Shown piece by piece: positions 1 to 6,443 of a DNA stretch of 27,293 nucleotides (position 1 is the stretch's first letter; each line of letters starts with the position of its first letter). The notes below the pieces were generated by a model. That model did no database searches and was not told the DNA's origin. It saw nothing but the letters and a program-made list of their open reading frames with translations. Source of the stretch: a virus; the IMG/VR virus record IMGVR_UViG_3300030116_007744, positions 1 to 27,293 of that record. One strand, 5' to 3'. Position numbers and translations under genes: made by a program.

Positions 1-1
1 G

Positions 2-1153
2 AATGTAGGATTAATTGGTGTTGGACGTTGTGGTTTGCCCATAGCATTGTGCTTTGAACAGAAAGGACACAATGTTATTGCCAGTTCATACAAAGAAAAA
101 TATGTGGCTGACTTGCAGACTAAAAAAATCAATACAACTGAACCTCATGTGCATGAACTGTTACAGAATTCAAAGATTACGTTTACCACAGACAATCAAT
201 ATGTGATAGATCAAAGCGATGTAATTTATATTATTGTGGCCACTCCTAGTCTGCCAACCGGTGATTATGACATGCAGGCCATTGATAACGTGGTTGATGA
301 TATAAAAAAATACAAAGGTAATCTCAAAGACAAATTGTGTATCATTGCCAGCACTACTAATCCTGGATACTGCCAAACTGTTAGTGATACGCTCAAAGCC
401 TACGAATGTGATGTGGTGTATTGTCCCATATATGTGGCACAAGGCGGTGTGTATGAAGATTTTGCAAATCAAGATCATGTCATGGTAGGCACAGATAGTA
501 AACAAGCATTCACAAAAGCCAAAAACTTTTTTGAAACTTTAGTACAAAGCGGAGATCAAATAATTGCATTGAGTTACACAGGCACTGAGATTGTAAAAAT
601 GGCACTGAACTGTTTTTCTACACTCAAAATAAGTTTTGCCAACATGATGGGGCAATTATTATACAAAAGCGGCAGTTGGAAAGACAAAGATGCTTTCTAC
701 AATCTCATGAAATTGAATCCCAATGTAGGCACACGGTTAATAGATTTTGGTTTTGGATATGGCGGTCCTTGTCTTCCACGAGACAATAGGTCATTGGTGA
801 AGTTTGCTGAAAAAATAGGCTACAATTATGAATTAGGCAACATAGTGGATCAATTCAATGACAAGCACGTTGATTTTTTATACGATTACTATTGCACAGA
901 TAACAAAAATAACCTTCCTTATTTCTTTTCCTATATCAGTTACAAAGCAGGTACTGATCTTGACGAGCCTGCACAGCAATATGATCTAGCAGAAATGTTC
1001 TTGAAAAATAATATCCGAGTGTATGTGGCGCCTTCAAAGTTCCTCAACGACAAAGTATACAATCGCCTTAAAACATTGTATCCTGATCTACTTGAAAAAC
1101 AATCGGCACAGGAACTAGACAGTGCCAATGTAAAATATTATAAAATTAATTAA
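2..1153 (+). CDS. UDP-glucose/GDP-mannose dehydrogenase family protein (5' partial)
   Basis: NAD-dependent oxidation of a nucleotide sugar (UDP-glucose, GDP-mannose or a relative) to the uronic acid. The reading frame is open from base 2, so the true start lies just outside the window; probably only a few residues are missing because the Rossmann motif GVGRCG is at visible residues 6-11. A middle helix TEIVKMALNCF is the usual dimerisation/active-site helix. The catalytic cysteine motif GYGGPCLPRDN is intact, with the Cys codon at 770-772. A C-terminal NAD-sugar domain (from about base 930, SYKAGTDLDEPA) is present, so about 383 visible codons cover all three domains, slightly short for the family. 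The internal ATG at 35 is inside the Rossmann motif and cannot be the start. It converges with the minus-strand gene next door with a 1-base gap. Substrate cannot be told from sequence. Role is probably in capsular or surface glycan supply. Confidence 0.9.
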   Translation, partial: NVGLIGVGRCGLPIALCFEQKGHNVIASSYKEKYVADLQTKKINTTEPHVHELLQNSKITFTTDNQYVIDQSDVIYIIVATPSLPTGDYDMQAIDNVVDDIKKYKGNLKDKLCIIASTTNPGYCQTVSDTLKAYECDVVYCPIYVAQGGVYEDFANQDHVMVGTDSKQAFTKAKNFFETLVQSGDQIIALSYTGTEIVKMALNCFSTLKISFANMMGQLLYKSGSWKDKDAFYNLMKLNPNVGTRLIDFGFGYGGPCLPRDNRSLVKFAEKIGYNYELGNIVDQFNDKHVDFLYDYYCTDNKNNLPYFFSYISYKAGTDLDEPAQQYDLAEMFLKNNIRVYVAPSKFLNDKVYNRLKTLYPDLLEKQSAQELDSANVKYYKIN

Positions 1154-1154
1154 G

Positions 1155-1496
1155 TTATTTTTTAGTAGTGCCTGTAGAATCAAAATGTTCTGACTTGCTT
1201 TTGTATTTGCTTAGAATTTGATCTAATTCATCAGAACGTCCTGCTTTTACTATTTCTTCTCTGTATTCCAGGACCATGGATAGTTTGGTGTTAAGTCTAA
1301 TCATGTCGTTGTCCAGCATTCTCACACGATCTACTAATTTTATTAGTGTTGAACTGGCTTCACCTAACACAGGTTTGACTTCTTCGGTGACCCACTTCCA
1401 GATGTAAAAAACAAAGTAACCAAGTCCCATGGCGGCCACAATTGGAAATCCAAAGTCCTTAATTATTGTTACTAAATCATTAGTCCCGTCTAGCAT
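1155..1496 (-). CDS. Small one-TM membrane protein, holin-like (paralogue 2)
   Basis: 113-aa protein with a predicted N-terminal membrane span (about residues 13-33, FPIVAAMGLGYFVFYIW) followed by a charged amphipathic, coiled-coil-like segment (KLVDRVRMLDNDMIRLNTKL) and a hydrophilic tail. It aligns along its length with the gene immediately upstream (IIKDFGFPI versus LIKDVGFPI), so the two are tandem duplicates. A longer reading starts at 1511, but the internal ATG at 1496 has GAAGGA seven bases upstream, gives a 17-base overlap with the previous gene, and begins the homologous part of the protein, so it is preferred. One TM plus a coiled coil is compatible with a holin or holin partner, but there is no direct evidence of lysis function. 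Confidence 0.75.
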   Translation of the reverse strand: MLDGTNDLVTIIKDFGFPIVAAMGLGYFVFYIWKWVTEEVKPVLGEASSTLIKLVDRVRMLDNDMIRLNTKLSMVLEYREEIVKAGRSDELDQILSKYKSKSEHFDSTGTTKK

Positions 1497-1758
1497 CTTC
1501 TTTTCCTTCATTGGCCGCTATACGATCATCGTTGGGTCTAATTTTAAGCACATAACTTAGTAGAGCATCAATTTTAACTAAATCGTTGTTCATGGTCTGC
1601 ACTCGATTGTCCAATGCACCAATGATTGCTTTCAGACTGTTGACACTCCCTGTGACTGAAGCCAATATAAATTTTAGAGTGATAAACACAAAAGCACCGG
1701 CGGCAATGGCGCCTGCAATTGGGAAACCCACATCTTTTATCAATGTTACAAAATCCAT
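1480..1758 (-). CDS. Small one-TM membrane protein, holin-like (paralogue 1)
   Basis: 92-aa protein beginning MDFVTLIKDVGFPIAGA, with one hydrophobic span at about residues 11-32, then a heptad-like segment (LDNRVQTMNNDLVKIDALL) and a charged C-terminus. It is the first gene of a two-gene minus-strand unit and overlaps the second. A CATAAATA box on the minus strand (1769-1776) ends 10 bases before the ATG, which suggests late expression, as expected for lysis or virion genes. The GFPI motif followed by a TM resembles short phage holin-type proteins, but the assignment is only by topology. Confidence 0.78.
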   Translation of the reverse strand: MDFVTLIKDVGFPIAGAIAAGAFVFITLKFILASVTGSVNSLKAIIGALDNRVQTMNNDLVKIDALLSYVLKIRPNDDRIAANEGKEDARRD

Positions 1759-1768
1759 AATATGTGTA

Positions 1769-1776
1769 TATTTATG
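1769..1776 (-). promoter_or_regulatory. Late-promoter-like box CATAAATA
   Basis: On the minus strand the box reads CATAAATA and ends 10 bases upstream of the ATG at 1758. It matches the T4 late consensus TATAAATA in seven of eight positions. It is divergent to the box at 1806-1813, so one short gap of 60 bases would drive transcription both ways. Confidence 0.5.
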
Positions 1777-1805
1777 AAGTGCTCGTATTGTGAATTTTTT
1801 GGTTG

Positions 1806-1813
1806 AGTAAATA
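1806..1813 (+). promoter_or_regulatory. Late-promoter-like box AGTAAATA
   Basis: TAAATA core at 1808-1813, ending five bases before the ATG at 1819. No Shine-Dalgarno sequence is present between box and start. Confidence 0.45.
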
Positions 1814-1818
1814 CTTTT

Positions 1819-2031
1819 ATGAATTGGATTTTAGTCGTTGTTATTTGTTGGGGATTTACCTGCCAAACAATATACGAACAAAAACTGTATGATACTGAAT
1901 TAGAGTGCAACAATGAAGCCACCAGAGTGATGGAGTATGCCCAACAGATGTATCCAAATTCCAGTGGCGAAGTACATTGTTTGACCACAGATCAATTCAA
2001 TAGTTGGATAGAACCAACAACAGGCACATAA
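1819..2031 (+). CDS. Small secreted or membrane-anchored cysteine-containing protein
   Basis: 70-aa protein with a very short N-terminus and hydrophobic stretch (NWILVVVICWGF, residues 2-13), compatible with a signal peptide or membrane anchor. Cysteines are at 10, 15, 30 and 54; Cys30 and Cys54 flank a helical segment and could form a disulfide in the periplasm. No family recognised. It lies between divergent late-type boxes and before the radical SAM gene, with 44 bases between. The start is fixed by the first in-frame ATG after the promoter-like box. Confidence 0.7.
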   Translation: MNWILVVVICWGFTCQTIYEQKLYDTELECNNEATRVMEYAQQMYPNSSGEVHCLTTDQFNSWIEPTTGT

Positions 2032-2061
2032 AAAATATTTTCTTTTACCAAAAAAGTTCAG

Positions 2062-2069
2062 CGTAAATA
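2062..2069 (+). promoter_or_regulatory. Late-promoter-like box CGTAAATA
   Basis: TAAATA core at 2064-2069, ending six bases before the ATG at 2076. No Shine-Dalgarno sequence between. Confidence 0.45.
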
Positions 2070-2075
2070 TCGTTA

Positions 2076-3218
2076 ATGAATTATTATTGTGCCACCAAAT
2101 TTACTGACATGTATGTGGATGTTCAAAGCAGACAAGTGTACAATTGCTGTAAAGCCATGCCTGAAAGAATTAATTTAGAATGGTTACAAAACAATCCAGG
2201 ACACCTTTTTAACACTCCTACTATGATAAAAGATAGAAAACTAATGTTAGATGATAAAATCAATGCATCTTGTGATTATGGCTGTTACAAGTTTGAGAGG
2301 CAAGGCATAGTGAGTCAAAGAAGCAATGCAGAAAAAGTATTCTATGCTCAGGCGCATTCATCTTTACAAAGTCTCGACATTATCTTATCTAATGACTGTA
2401 GACTAACATGTGCATATTGTGGTCCACAGTGGAGTACAACTTGGTGGCGTGATATAGAAAAAAATGGAAATTACAATTTAGAGACTGTGGACAAAAGAAG
2501 TCAAAATTGGTTTAAATTATTAAGCAAAATGAAACAAAAAAATAGATCAACTAACACTAAATTTTTTGATCTATTGTTACGAGAAATGAAACTAGCAGAC
2601 AAATTAAAATTTGTCAATGTGCTTGGTGGCGAGCCTTTATTACACAATGATTTATCTGCACTTTTAAATGTGGTACCAGATAAAGAAATTACAATTGTGA
2701 CCGGACTTGGAGTTGCTTCTGATAGGCTTAAAAATTTTTTGCAGAAGTATAAAAGTAAAAAAATACGGTTTAAAGTTTCGGCTGAGACAACTGGGAAGTA
2801 TTTTGAATTTTTAAGATATGGAAATAAATGGGAAGAATTTTGTGACAAAATTAAAATGATATCAGATAGTGGTTATGAATTGGTTTTTGGTTCAACTATT
2901 ACAAATATCAGTTTACTTGACTTTGCCAATTTTTATAATTATTTCAACAAAGATTATAAAATTAAAATTCAATTAATAAATGATAAACCATTTTTCTATC
3001 CAAACCTTTTAGATACACAGTCAAAAAATAACTTTAAAAAATGGTACGTGGCAAATCCGCAATGTGATCCAAATAAACTGTTAGCCAGTATTGCAAAACC
3101 AACAGCATCTGAGAATGCAAAGAAAGATCTAGCAAATTTTGTTAAAGAGTTCAGCAGAAGAAGACAAATTGATTTAAGTTTTTTACCAAAACACTTTATA
3201 GATTGGTTATACTCTTAA
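2076..3218 (+). CDS. Radical SAM protein of the phage twitch-domain type
   Basis: 380 aa. The radical SAM cluster motif is CRLTCAYC with cysteines at 108, 112 and 115, and the SAM-binding GGEP motif is at 184-187 (LGGEPLLH), so it should bind a 4Fe-4S cluster and cleave S-adenosylmethionine. Before the radical SAM core there are four extra cysteines, NCC at 24-25 and CDYGC at 66 and 70, in a pattern that resembles a half-SPASM (twitch) auxiliary cluster site placed at the N-terminus. Related twitch-type radical SAM proteins are common in ocean T4-like phages, but the substrate is unknown. The gene is AT-rich (Lys/Asn-heavy C-terminal half). It stands alone between its own late-like box and the next sigma70-like promoter. 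No maturase or peptide substrate gene is obvious next to it. Confidence 0.85.
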   Translation: MNYYCATKFTDMYVDVQSRQVYNCCKAMPERINLEWLQNNPGHLFNTPTMIKDRKLMLDDKINASCDYGCYKFERQGIVSQRSNAEKVFYAQAHSSLQSLDIILSNDCRLTCAYCGPQWSTTWWRDIEKNGNYNLETVDKRSQNWFKLLSKMKQKNRSTNTKFFDLLLREMKLADKLKFVNVLGGEPLLHNDLSALLNVVPDKEITIVTGLGVASDRLKNFLQKYKSKKIRFKVSAETTGKYFEFLRYGNKWEEFCDKIKMISDSGYELVFGSTITNISLLDFANFYNYFNKDYKIKIQLINDKPFFYPNLLDTQSKNNFKKWYVANPQCDPNKLLASIAKPTASENAKKDLANFVKEFSRRRQIDLSFLPKHFIDWLYS

Positions 3219-3220
3219 AG

Positions 3221-3249
3221 TTGACAATCTTGAAATTTTATAATACAAT
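3221..3249 (+). promoter_or_regulatory. Sigma70-type promoter, leaderless geometry
   Basis: TTGACA at 3221-3226, 17-base spacer, TACAAT at 3244-3249. The ATG of the next gene is at 3256, six bases after the -10 box, about where transcription should start. A TATAAT at 3239-3244 is also present but would have only a 12-base spacer. Confidence 0.6.
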
Positions 3250-3255
3250 ATTGAC

Positions 3256-3447
3256 ATGTCCAAAGCATGGCAAATAGAACTTAAATTTCCTGATCATACG
3301 ATAAAATCTTTTGTGTATTCTGATACAGGCACTGATATCAAACAGCGTTTTCAAAACGAAAACATACAAGTAAAAGTGCTGGGTGAAATCGAGGATCCTG
3401 TTGCAGGCACAAAGCCAAAAGCAAAACATAAAGAAAAGTTTGTATGA
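3256..3447 (+). CDS. Small hypothetical protein
   Basis: 63 aa, starts MSKAWQIELKFPDH, then a probable beta-hairpin and an alternating charged segment ending in a Lys-rich tail (KPKAKHKEKFV). No family recognised. First gene of an early-type unit: it lies directly at a sigma70-like promoter and its stop overlaps the ATG of the exonuclease gene (ATGA, 3444-3447), so the two are translationally coupled. Confidence 0.65.
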   Translation: MSKAWQIELKFPDHTIKSFVYSDTGTDIKQRFQNENIQVKVLGEIEDPVAGTKPKAKHKEKFV

Positions 3448-3968
3448 TCCATGCAATGATCGATCTGGAAACTTTAAGCACTAATCCAGATGCGGTTATT
3501 CTAACTGTTGGTGGAGTTAAATTCGATCCACACTCTTCAATGAACCCCTACAATGACTTATACTTTAGGGTGGATGTAGATTCACAAACAAATCTTGGCC
3601 GGCACGTGATGCAAGACACACTTGATTGGTGGGGCAAACAGCCAGCGGAAATTACAGAAGAAGCATTGGGAGACAAAGATAGAATCAGTTTAGATGACAT
3701 GATCAAACAAATTAACAAGTTCAGTGTTGGAGTGGATGTATTTTGGTGTCAAGGACCGTTGTTTGATTACGCGATTTTACAGAATATATATTCGCAACTA
3801 GGACATCCTGTGCCATGGCAATATTGGCAAATACGAGATTCCAGAACACTGTTTAGTCTTGTGCCTCGTGAACGTGAAAAAAGAGAAGGACTCCATAATG
3901 CACTTGAAGATTGTAAGTATCAAGCCAAAAAAGTACAGCGTGTGTATCGTCAGTTGGGTGTTAAATGA
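3444..3968 (+). CDS. dexA: DEDDh 3'-5' exonuclease, T4 DexA-like
   Basis: 174 aa. The exonuclease motifs are all visible: Asp7-Leu-Glu9 (MIDLETL), Asp108 (GPLFDYAIL), and His151 with Asp156 (HNALEDCKYQAKK), giving the DEDDh set that binds two metal ions. The segment around residues 52-66 (GRHVMQDTLDWWGKQ) and the WQIRDSRT segment match the organisation of phage T4 exonuclease A as I remember it. The protein is shorter than T4 DexA, lacking the long insert and C-terminal tail. It probably degrades DNA or RNA ends from the 3' side. It is coupled to both neighbours by ATGA overlaps, in an early-type operon. Confidence 0.85.
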   Translation: MIHAMIDLETLSTNPDAVILTVGGVKFDPHSSMNPYNDLYFRVDVDSQTNLGRHVMQDTLDWWGKQPAEITEEALGDKDRISLDDMIKQINKFSVGVDVFWCQGPLFDYAILQNIYSQLGHPVPWQYWQIRDSRTLFSLVPREREKREGLHNALEDCKYQAKKVQRVYRQLGVK

Positions 3969-4318
3969 TCAAATGGTACAAGATCACAGACTTCTATCGT
4001 TTTGAAGGAAAACGCCTGCGGCATTCCAAAAATCCTACCACCAAGTGGATTGGATTGAATTGTGTTTACAAGTTACGTGTTGGCAGTAAGATTGTCCATG
4101 TTGGTAGATCAGACACCTGTAAAAAACACGGGCCTGCAGAAAAGGTTAGAAAAGCCATTGTGCAATTATTGGCCTTAGAAACACACAATCCCAGTGTGAC
4201 ACCAACTAAAACATGGCGAGAAATTAGGTTGCGACACAGACCAAACTCTAGTAACATAAGTATAGGAGTAATAGAAACTAATGCCATCGCCAGAACATAC
4301 TTACAAGAAGCCATTTGA
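3965..4318 (+). CDS. GIY-YIG-like small protein (tentative)
   Basis: 117 aa, basic. The stretch CVYKLRVGSKIVHVGRSD (residues 33-50) resembles the GIY...YIG beta-hairpin followed by the conserved Arg, with VYK in place of GIY and HVG in place of YIG. A Glu at 104 (GVIETNAI) sits where the catalytic Glu of the family would be expected. If correct it is a degenerate member, because the two signature tyrosines are not both present. No other domain seen. It overlaps the exonuclease stop by ATGA and the next gene by 38 bases, so it is part of the same transcript. Confidence 0.55.
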   Translation: MIKWYKITDFYRFEGKRLRHSKNPTTKWIGLNCVYKLRVGSKIVHVGRSDTCKKHGPAEKVRKAIVQLLALETHNPSVTPTKTWREIRLRHRPNSSNISIGVIETNAIARTYLQEAI

Positions 4319-4682
4319 GAAGATAGATCACTATCAAGAATCAACTTGGCTAGGCAATGACACTCCAATATTTGAGAATGAAAACACAGCAGTGTTCAAT
4401 GACAAGTATCCTTGTGTAAAAGGGCATCGCTTGTTTATACCAAAACAAGATACTCCAGATGCCGTGGGAGAAAGTTTAAAGTTGGCCTACTACTGCGGAC
4501 AGGAATGGATCAAGGAAGGCAAAATGGAAGGTTTCAATGTGGGCATGAATATTGGTAGACCCGCAGGACAAACTATCATGTGGCCGCACATACATTTTAT
4601 TCCTAGACACGAAGGAGACTCTAAACCAATCGGTGGAATGCGTTATGCTCATCCTGCCGCTGATCATAAAGAGCACTATTAA
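4281..4682 (+). CDS. HIT-like (histidine triad) protein
   Basis: 133 aa. The fold signature is visible as a strand KGHRLFIPK (residues 48-55) followed by a helix and the terminal motif QTIMWPHIHFIPR (97-109). Aligned from the IPR end, the nucleophilic His and the last His of the triad are at 103 and 105, but the first His is replaced by Trp101. HIT proteins hydrolyse or transfer nucleoside monophosphates (AMP-lysine, Ap4A, GDP-sugars). Altered triads occur in some subgroups, so activity is uncertain. The ATG at 4281 makes a 38-base overlap with the previous gene, and the stop overlaps the following small gene as TAATG. Confidence 0.75.
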   Translation: MPSPEHTYKKPFEKIDHYQESTWLGNDTPIFENENTAVFNDKYPCVKGHRLFIPKQDTPDAVGESLKLAYYCGQEWIKEGKMEGFNVGMNIGRPAGQTIMWPHIHFIPRHEGDSKPIGGMRYAHPAADHKEHY

Positions 4683-4840
4683 TGGACGAGCAGGACAATT
4701 CATTAAGCAGTTTGGAATGGCAACTGTTATTAGTTTTGCGACGCTTACAATATGATTTGTCAGAAGAAGAAAAAAATAAAAAATTGATAGAATGGATCGA
4801 AGAAAAAATAAAAGACCTAGACGCAAGAAGCGGTTGGTAA
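4682..4840 (+). CDS. 52-aa hypothetical protein, coupled by TAATG
   Basis: Small open frame beginning MDEQDNSLSSLEWQ and ending DLDARSGW. It starts exactly at the stop of the HIT gene (TAATG), a typical coupling signal in this window. The sequence is a charged amphipathic helix (LLLVLRRLQYDLSEEEKN) without membrane span or known motif. It overlaps the next gene by 49 bases in another frame. Supported by position, coupling and amino-acid composition rather than by homology. Confidence 0.5.
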   Translation: MDEQDNSLSSLEWQLLLVLRRLQYDLSEEEKNKKLIEWIEEKIKDLDARSGW

Positions 4841-5073
4841 AAAATCCTATATTCACTTCACCGGACGGCGGAGAAACAGTTTATCAAGAATTTGGTAATG
4901 GTGATAGGCAGATTATTTCTCAGTCACAAAAGGCCAAAGATAGTGAACAGGAAATGTACGAAATGGAAATGGTGGGCGAAGAGGCCATACGTCTAAGAAG
5001 GAAATATCCTGCACTACAAAAGGCATGGGATCAATACAAAACTGTGTGGAAATTAGTAGCATATAATGATTAG
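4792..5073 (+). CDS. Small basic hypothetical protein
   Basis: 93 aa. Strongly basic N-terminus (MDRRKNKRPRRKKRL, residues 1-15), which could bind nucleic acid or simply reflect overlap with the previous gene, then a short beta segment and a helical C-terminus (ALQKAWDQYKTVWKL). No family recognised. The start is the ATG at 4792 inside the previous gene; no internal ATG gives a sensible protein before residue 52. Last gene of the operon that begins at 3256. Confidence 0.65.
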   Translation: MDRRKNKRPRRKKRLVKNPIFTSPDGGETVYQEFGNGDRQIISQSQKAKDSEQEMYEMEMVGEEAIRLRRKYPALQKAWDQYKTVWKLVAYND

Positions 5074-5138
5074 ACTATATGTGACGCAGATCAATTTTAC
5101 CAGCAGTATACAAACGTCTGTGTGCGTTTAAAGGGGTG

Positions 5139-5146
5139 ATTAAATA
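5139..5146 (+). promoter_or_regulatory. Late-promoter-like box ATTAAATA
   Basis: TAAATA core at 5141-5146, ending five bases before the ATG at 5152, in a 78-base gap. A small AAACG/CGTTT inverted repeat (5112-5116 and 5125-5129) lies upstream without a T-run. Confidence 0.45.
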
Positions 5147-5151
5147 CAGTT

Positions 5152-5793
5152 ATGACCAAGTTTGTTAGTGTGATAGGCAACGGCGAAAGTAGACGTGGAT
5201 TTGATATAACACCTCTGAAAGGTATTACCACTGTGGTGGGTTGCAATGCGATATTTCGGGATCATAACATGGACTATGTGGTGGCCTGTGATCGTCACAT
5301 GTGTCAAGAAGCAGTAAACACAGTTGGAAAAAACACAACCATATACACCAGGAAAGATTGGTACAAACAGTTTGCTTTTTGGCCTAATGTTAAATGTGTA
5401 CCTGATCTACCTTATGAAGGCGACAAGAGACAAGATGATCCTTTTCATTGGGGCACAGGACAATTTGCCGCTCTAGTAGGACTTAATTTTAAACCCAAAG
5501 CAATATTTTTAATTGCTATGGATCTATACGGTGTTGGCGATAAGAAAGGGCCTGAGGGTGTCAACAACATGTACAAAGGCAGTAAAGGTTACACATATAT
5601 AAAGAAACCTGTTGACCCTCGCTATTGGATATACCAATTTAACAAATTGTTTGAACACAGCGATTGCAGATGGATAGTGGTAAATGAAGAAAACTGGAAA
5701 ATGCCAGAGGAATGGAAAGTGCATAAAAATGTTTTTCAAGAGTCCTACGAAGGACTGGCCAAGTGGATCAATAAACAATTGACAAAAAAATAA
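5152..5793 (+). CDS. NGES-motif Rossmann-like protein, paralogue of the gene at 9345
   Basis: 213 aa. Begins with a nucleotide-binding-like motif (SVIGNGESRRGF, residues 6-17), then VVGCNAIFRDHNMDYVV, and later GTGQFAAL and IFLIAMDLYGV. The same order of motifs occurs in the gene at 9345, so the two are paralogues. The GNG(E/P)S start followed by GCN and a conserved Asp strand resembles the glycosyltransferase-like family containing motility accessory factor/DUF115 proteins and alpha-2,3-sialyltransferases, but this is an inference from pattern only. It may act on surface glycans together with the glycosyltransferase at 7987 and the sugar dehydrogenase at the window start. Confidence 0.7.
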   Translation: MTKFVSVIGNGESRRGFDITPLKGITTVVGCNAIFRDHNMDYVVACDRHMCQEAVNTVGKNTTIYTRKDWYKQFAFWPNVKCVPDLPYEGDKRQDDPFHWGTGQFAALVGLNFKPKAIFLIAMDLYGVGDKKGPEGVNNMYKGSKGYTYIKKPVDPRYWIYQFNKLFEHSDCRWIVVNEENWKMPEEWKVHKNVFQESYEGLAKWINKQLTKK

Positions 5794-5806
5794 TAAAGTT
5801 TATAAT
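5779..5806 (+). promoter_or_regulatory. Sigma70-type promoter, leaderless geometry
   Basis: TTGACA at 5779-5784 inside the end of the previous gene, 16-base spacer, TATAAT at 5801-5806. The ATG of the next gene is at 5813, six bases after the -10 box, so the predicted transcript starts at or within one base of the start codon. Confidence 0.65.
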
Positions 5807-5812
5807 AGCGTT

Positions 5813-6118
5813 ATGTTTGAAAATATAAAAGATGGAGATCTTATAACTCTGAAACTTGCTTCAGGAGAAGAAGTAATTGCAAAATACAAAAGCGGAGCAG
5901 ACTCATACATCAGTATAGAGAAAGCACTTGTTTTGATGCAAGGGCCACAGGGTCTTGCATTTGGAACATTTTTCTCCACTGCTGAACAGGACAAACCGAT
6001 AAACATTGCAAAAGACAAGATAACATCTATTGCTTACATCAATCAAAAAATAAGGCAGGAATATGATAGAGTGTTTAGCACAATAGAAGTTCCTAAAAAA
6101 CCAAGCATTATTACATAA
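5813..6118 (+). CDS. Small Sm-like beta-barrel protein (tentative)
   Basis: 101 aa. The N-terminal half (IKDGDLITLKLASGEEVIAKY, residues 5-25) looks like the first strands of an Sm/Hfq-type small beta barrel, followed by ALVLMQ and GLAFGTFF as further strands; the C-terminus is helical and polar. Proteins of this form are common in marine T4-like phages as unnamed products. Whether it binds RNA cannot be told. It is directly at a sigma70-like promoter, hence probably early, and its stop overlaps the next start as TAATG. Confidence 0.65.
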   Translation: MFENIKDGDLITLKLASGEEVIAKYKSGADSYISIEKALVLMQGPQGLAFGTFFSTAEQDKPINIAKDKITSIAYINQKIRQEYDRVFSTIEVPKKPSIIT

Positions 6119-6375
6119 TGAAACATTTTGAAAAGCACAATACCAGCATTAAGACTTTGGTGGACACGTGCGAAGCCATGCTTCATGCAATGGAGAAACA
6201 TGGAGTAGATCCAGAGACTGTGAGTAATAGACCAGAATTTTCAGTGTTGATTCATTTTTTGAAAAGTATTATTGATGGAGAATTAAATATACCAAATGAA
6301 CTTACTGATCGAATAAGATCAGCATCAGAAGAATTAGGACTCGACCTTGGGGATATCAAAAAAAGGTTGAACTAA
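6118..6375 (+). CDS. Small helical hypothetical protein
   Basis: 85 aa, predicted almost entirely helical (SIKTLVDTCEAMLHAMEKHG; LTDRIRSASEELGLDL), acidic C-terminal half, no membrane span, no recognised family. It is coupled to the Sm-like gene upstream (TAATG at 6116-6120) and to the 22-codon frame downstream (TAATG at 6373-6377). Confidence 0.65.
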   Translation: MKHFEKHNTSIKTLVDTCEAMLHAMEKHGVDPETVSNRPEFSVLIHFLKSIIDGELNIPNELTDRIRSASEELGLDLGDIKKRLN

Positions 6376-6443
6376 TGAGAGGACTCAAAGACTTTCATCC
6401 CTCTATAAACACTCTGCAAGTCATCATTAAGGAGAAAAGATGA
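6375..6443 (+). CDS. 22-aa micro-ORF linking two genes
   Basis: Starts at the stop of the previous gene (TAATG) and stops by ATGA overlap with the QueD-like gene. It encodes a 22-residue basic peptide (MRGLKDFHPSINTLQVIIKE, then KR). The Shine-Dalgarno AAGGAG of the following gene is inside its last codons. It may be a real micro-protein or only a translational-coupling leader; there is no homology evidence. Confidence 0.35.
   Translation: MRGLKDFHPSINTLQVIIKEKR

Noticed and set aside
3239-3244. TATAAT as the -10 box for the gene at 3256
   Set aside because: It would leave only a 12-base spacer from TTGACA; TACAAT at 3244-3249 gives 17.
4552-4755. Open frame of 67 codons inside the HIT-like gene
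   Set aside because: It overlaps the HIT-like gene, which has real motifs, and has no ribosome site or sensible composition.
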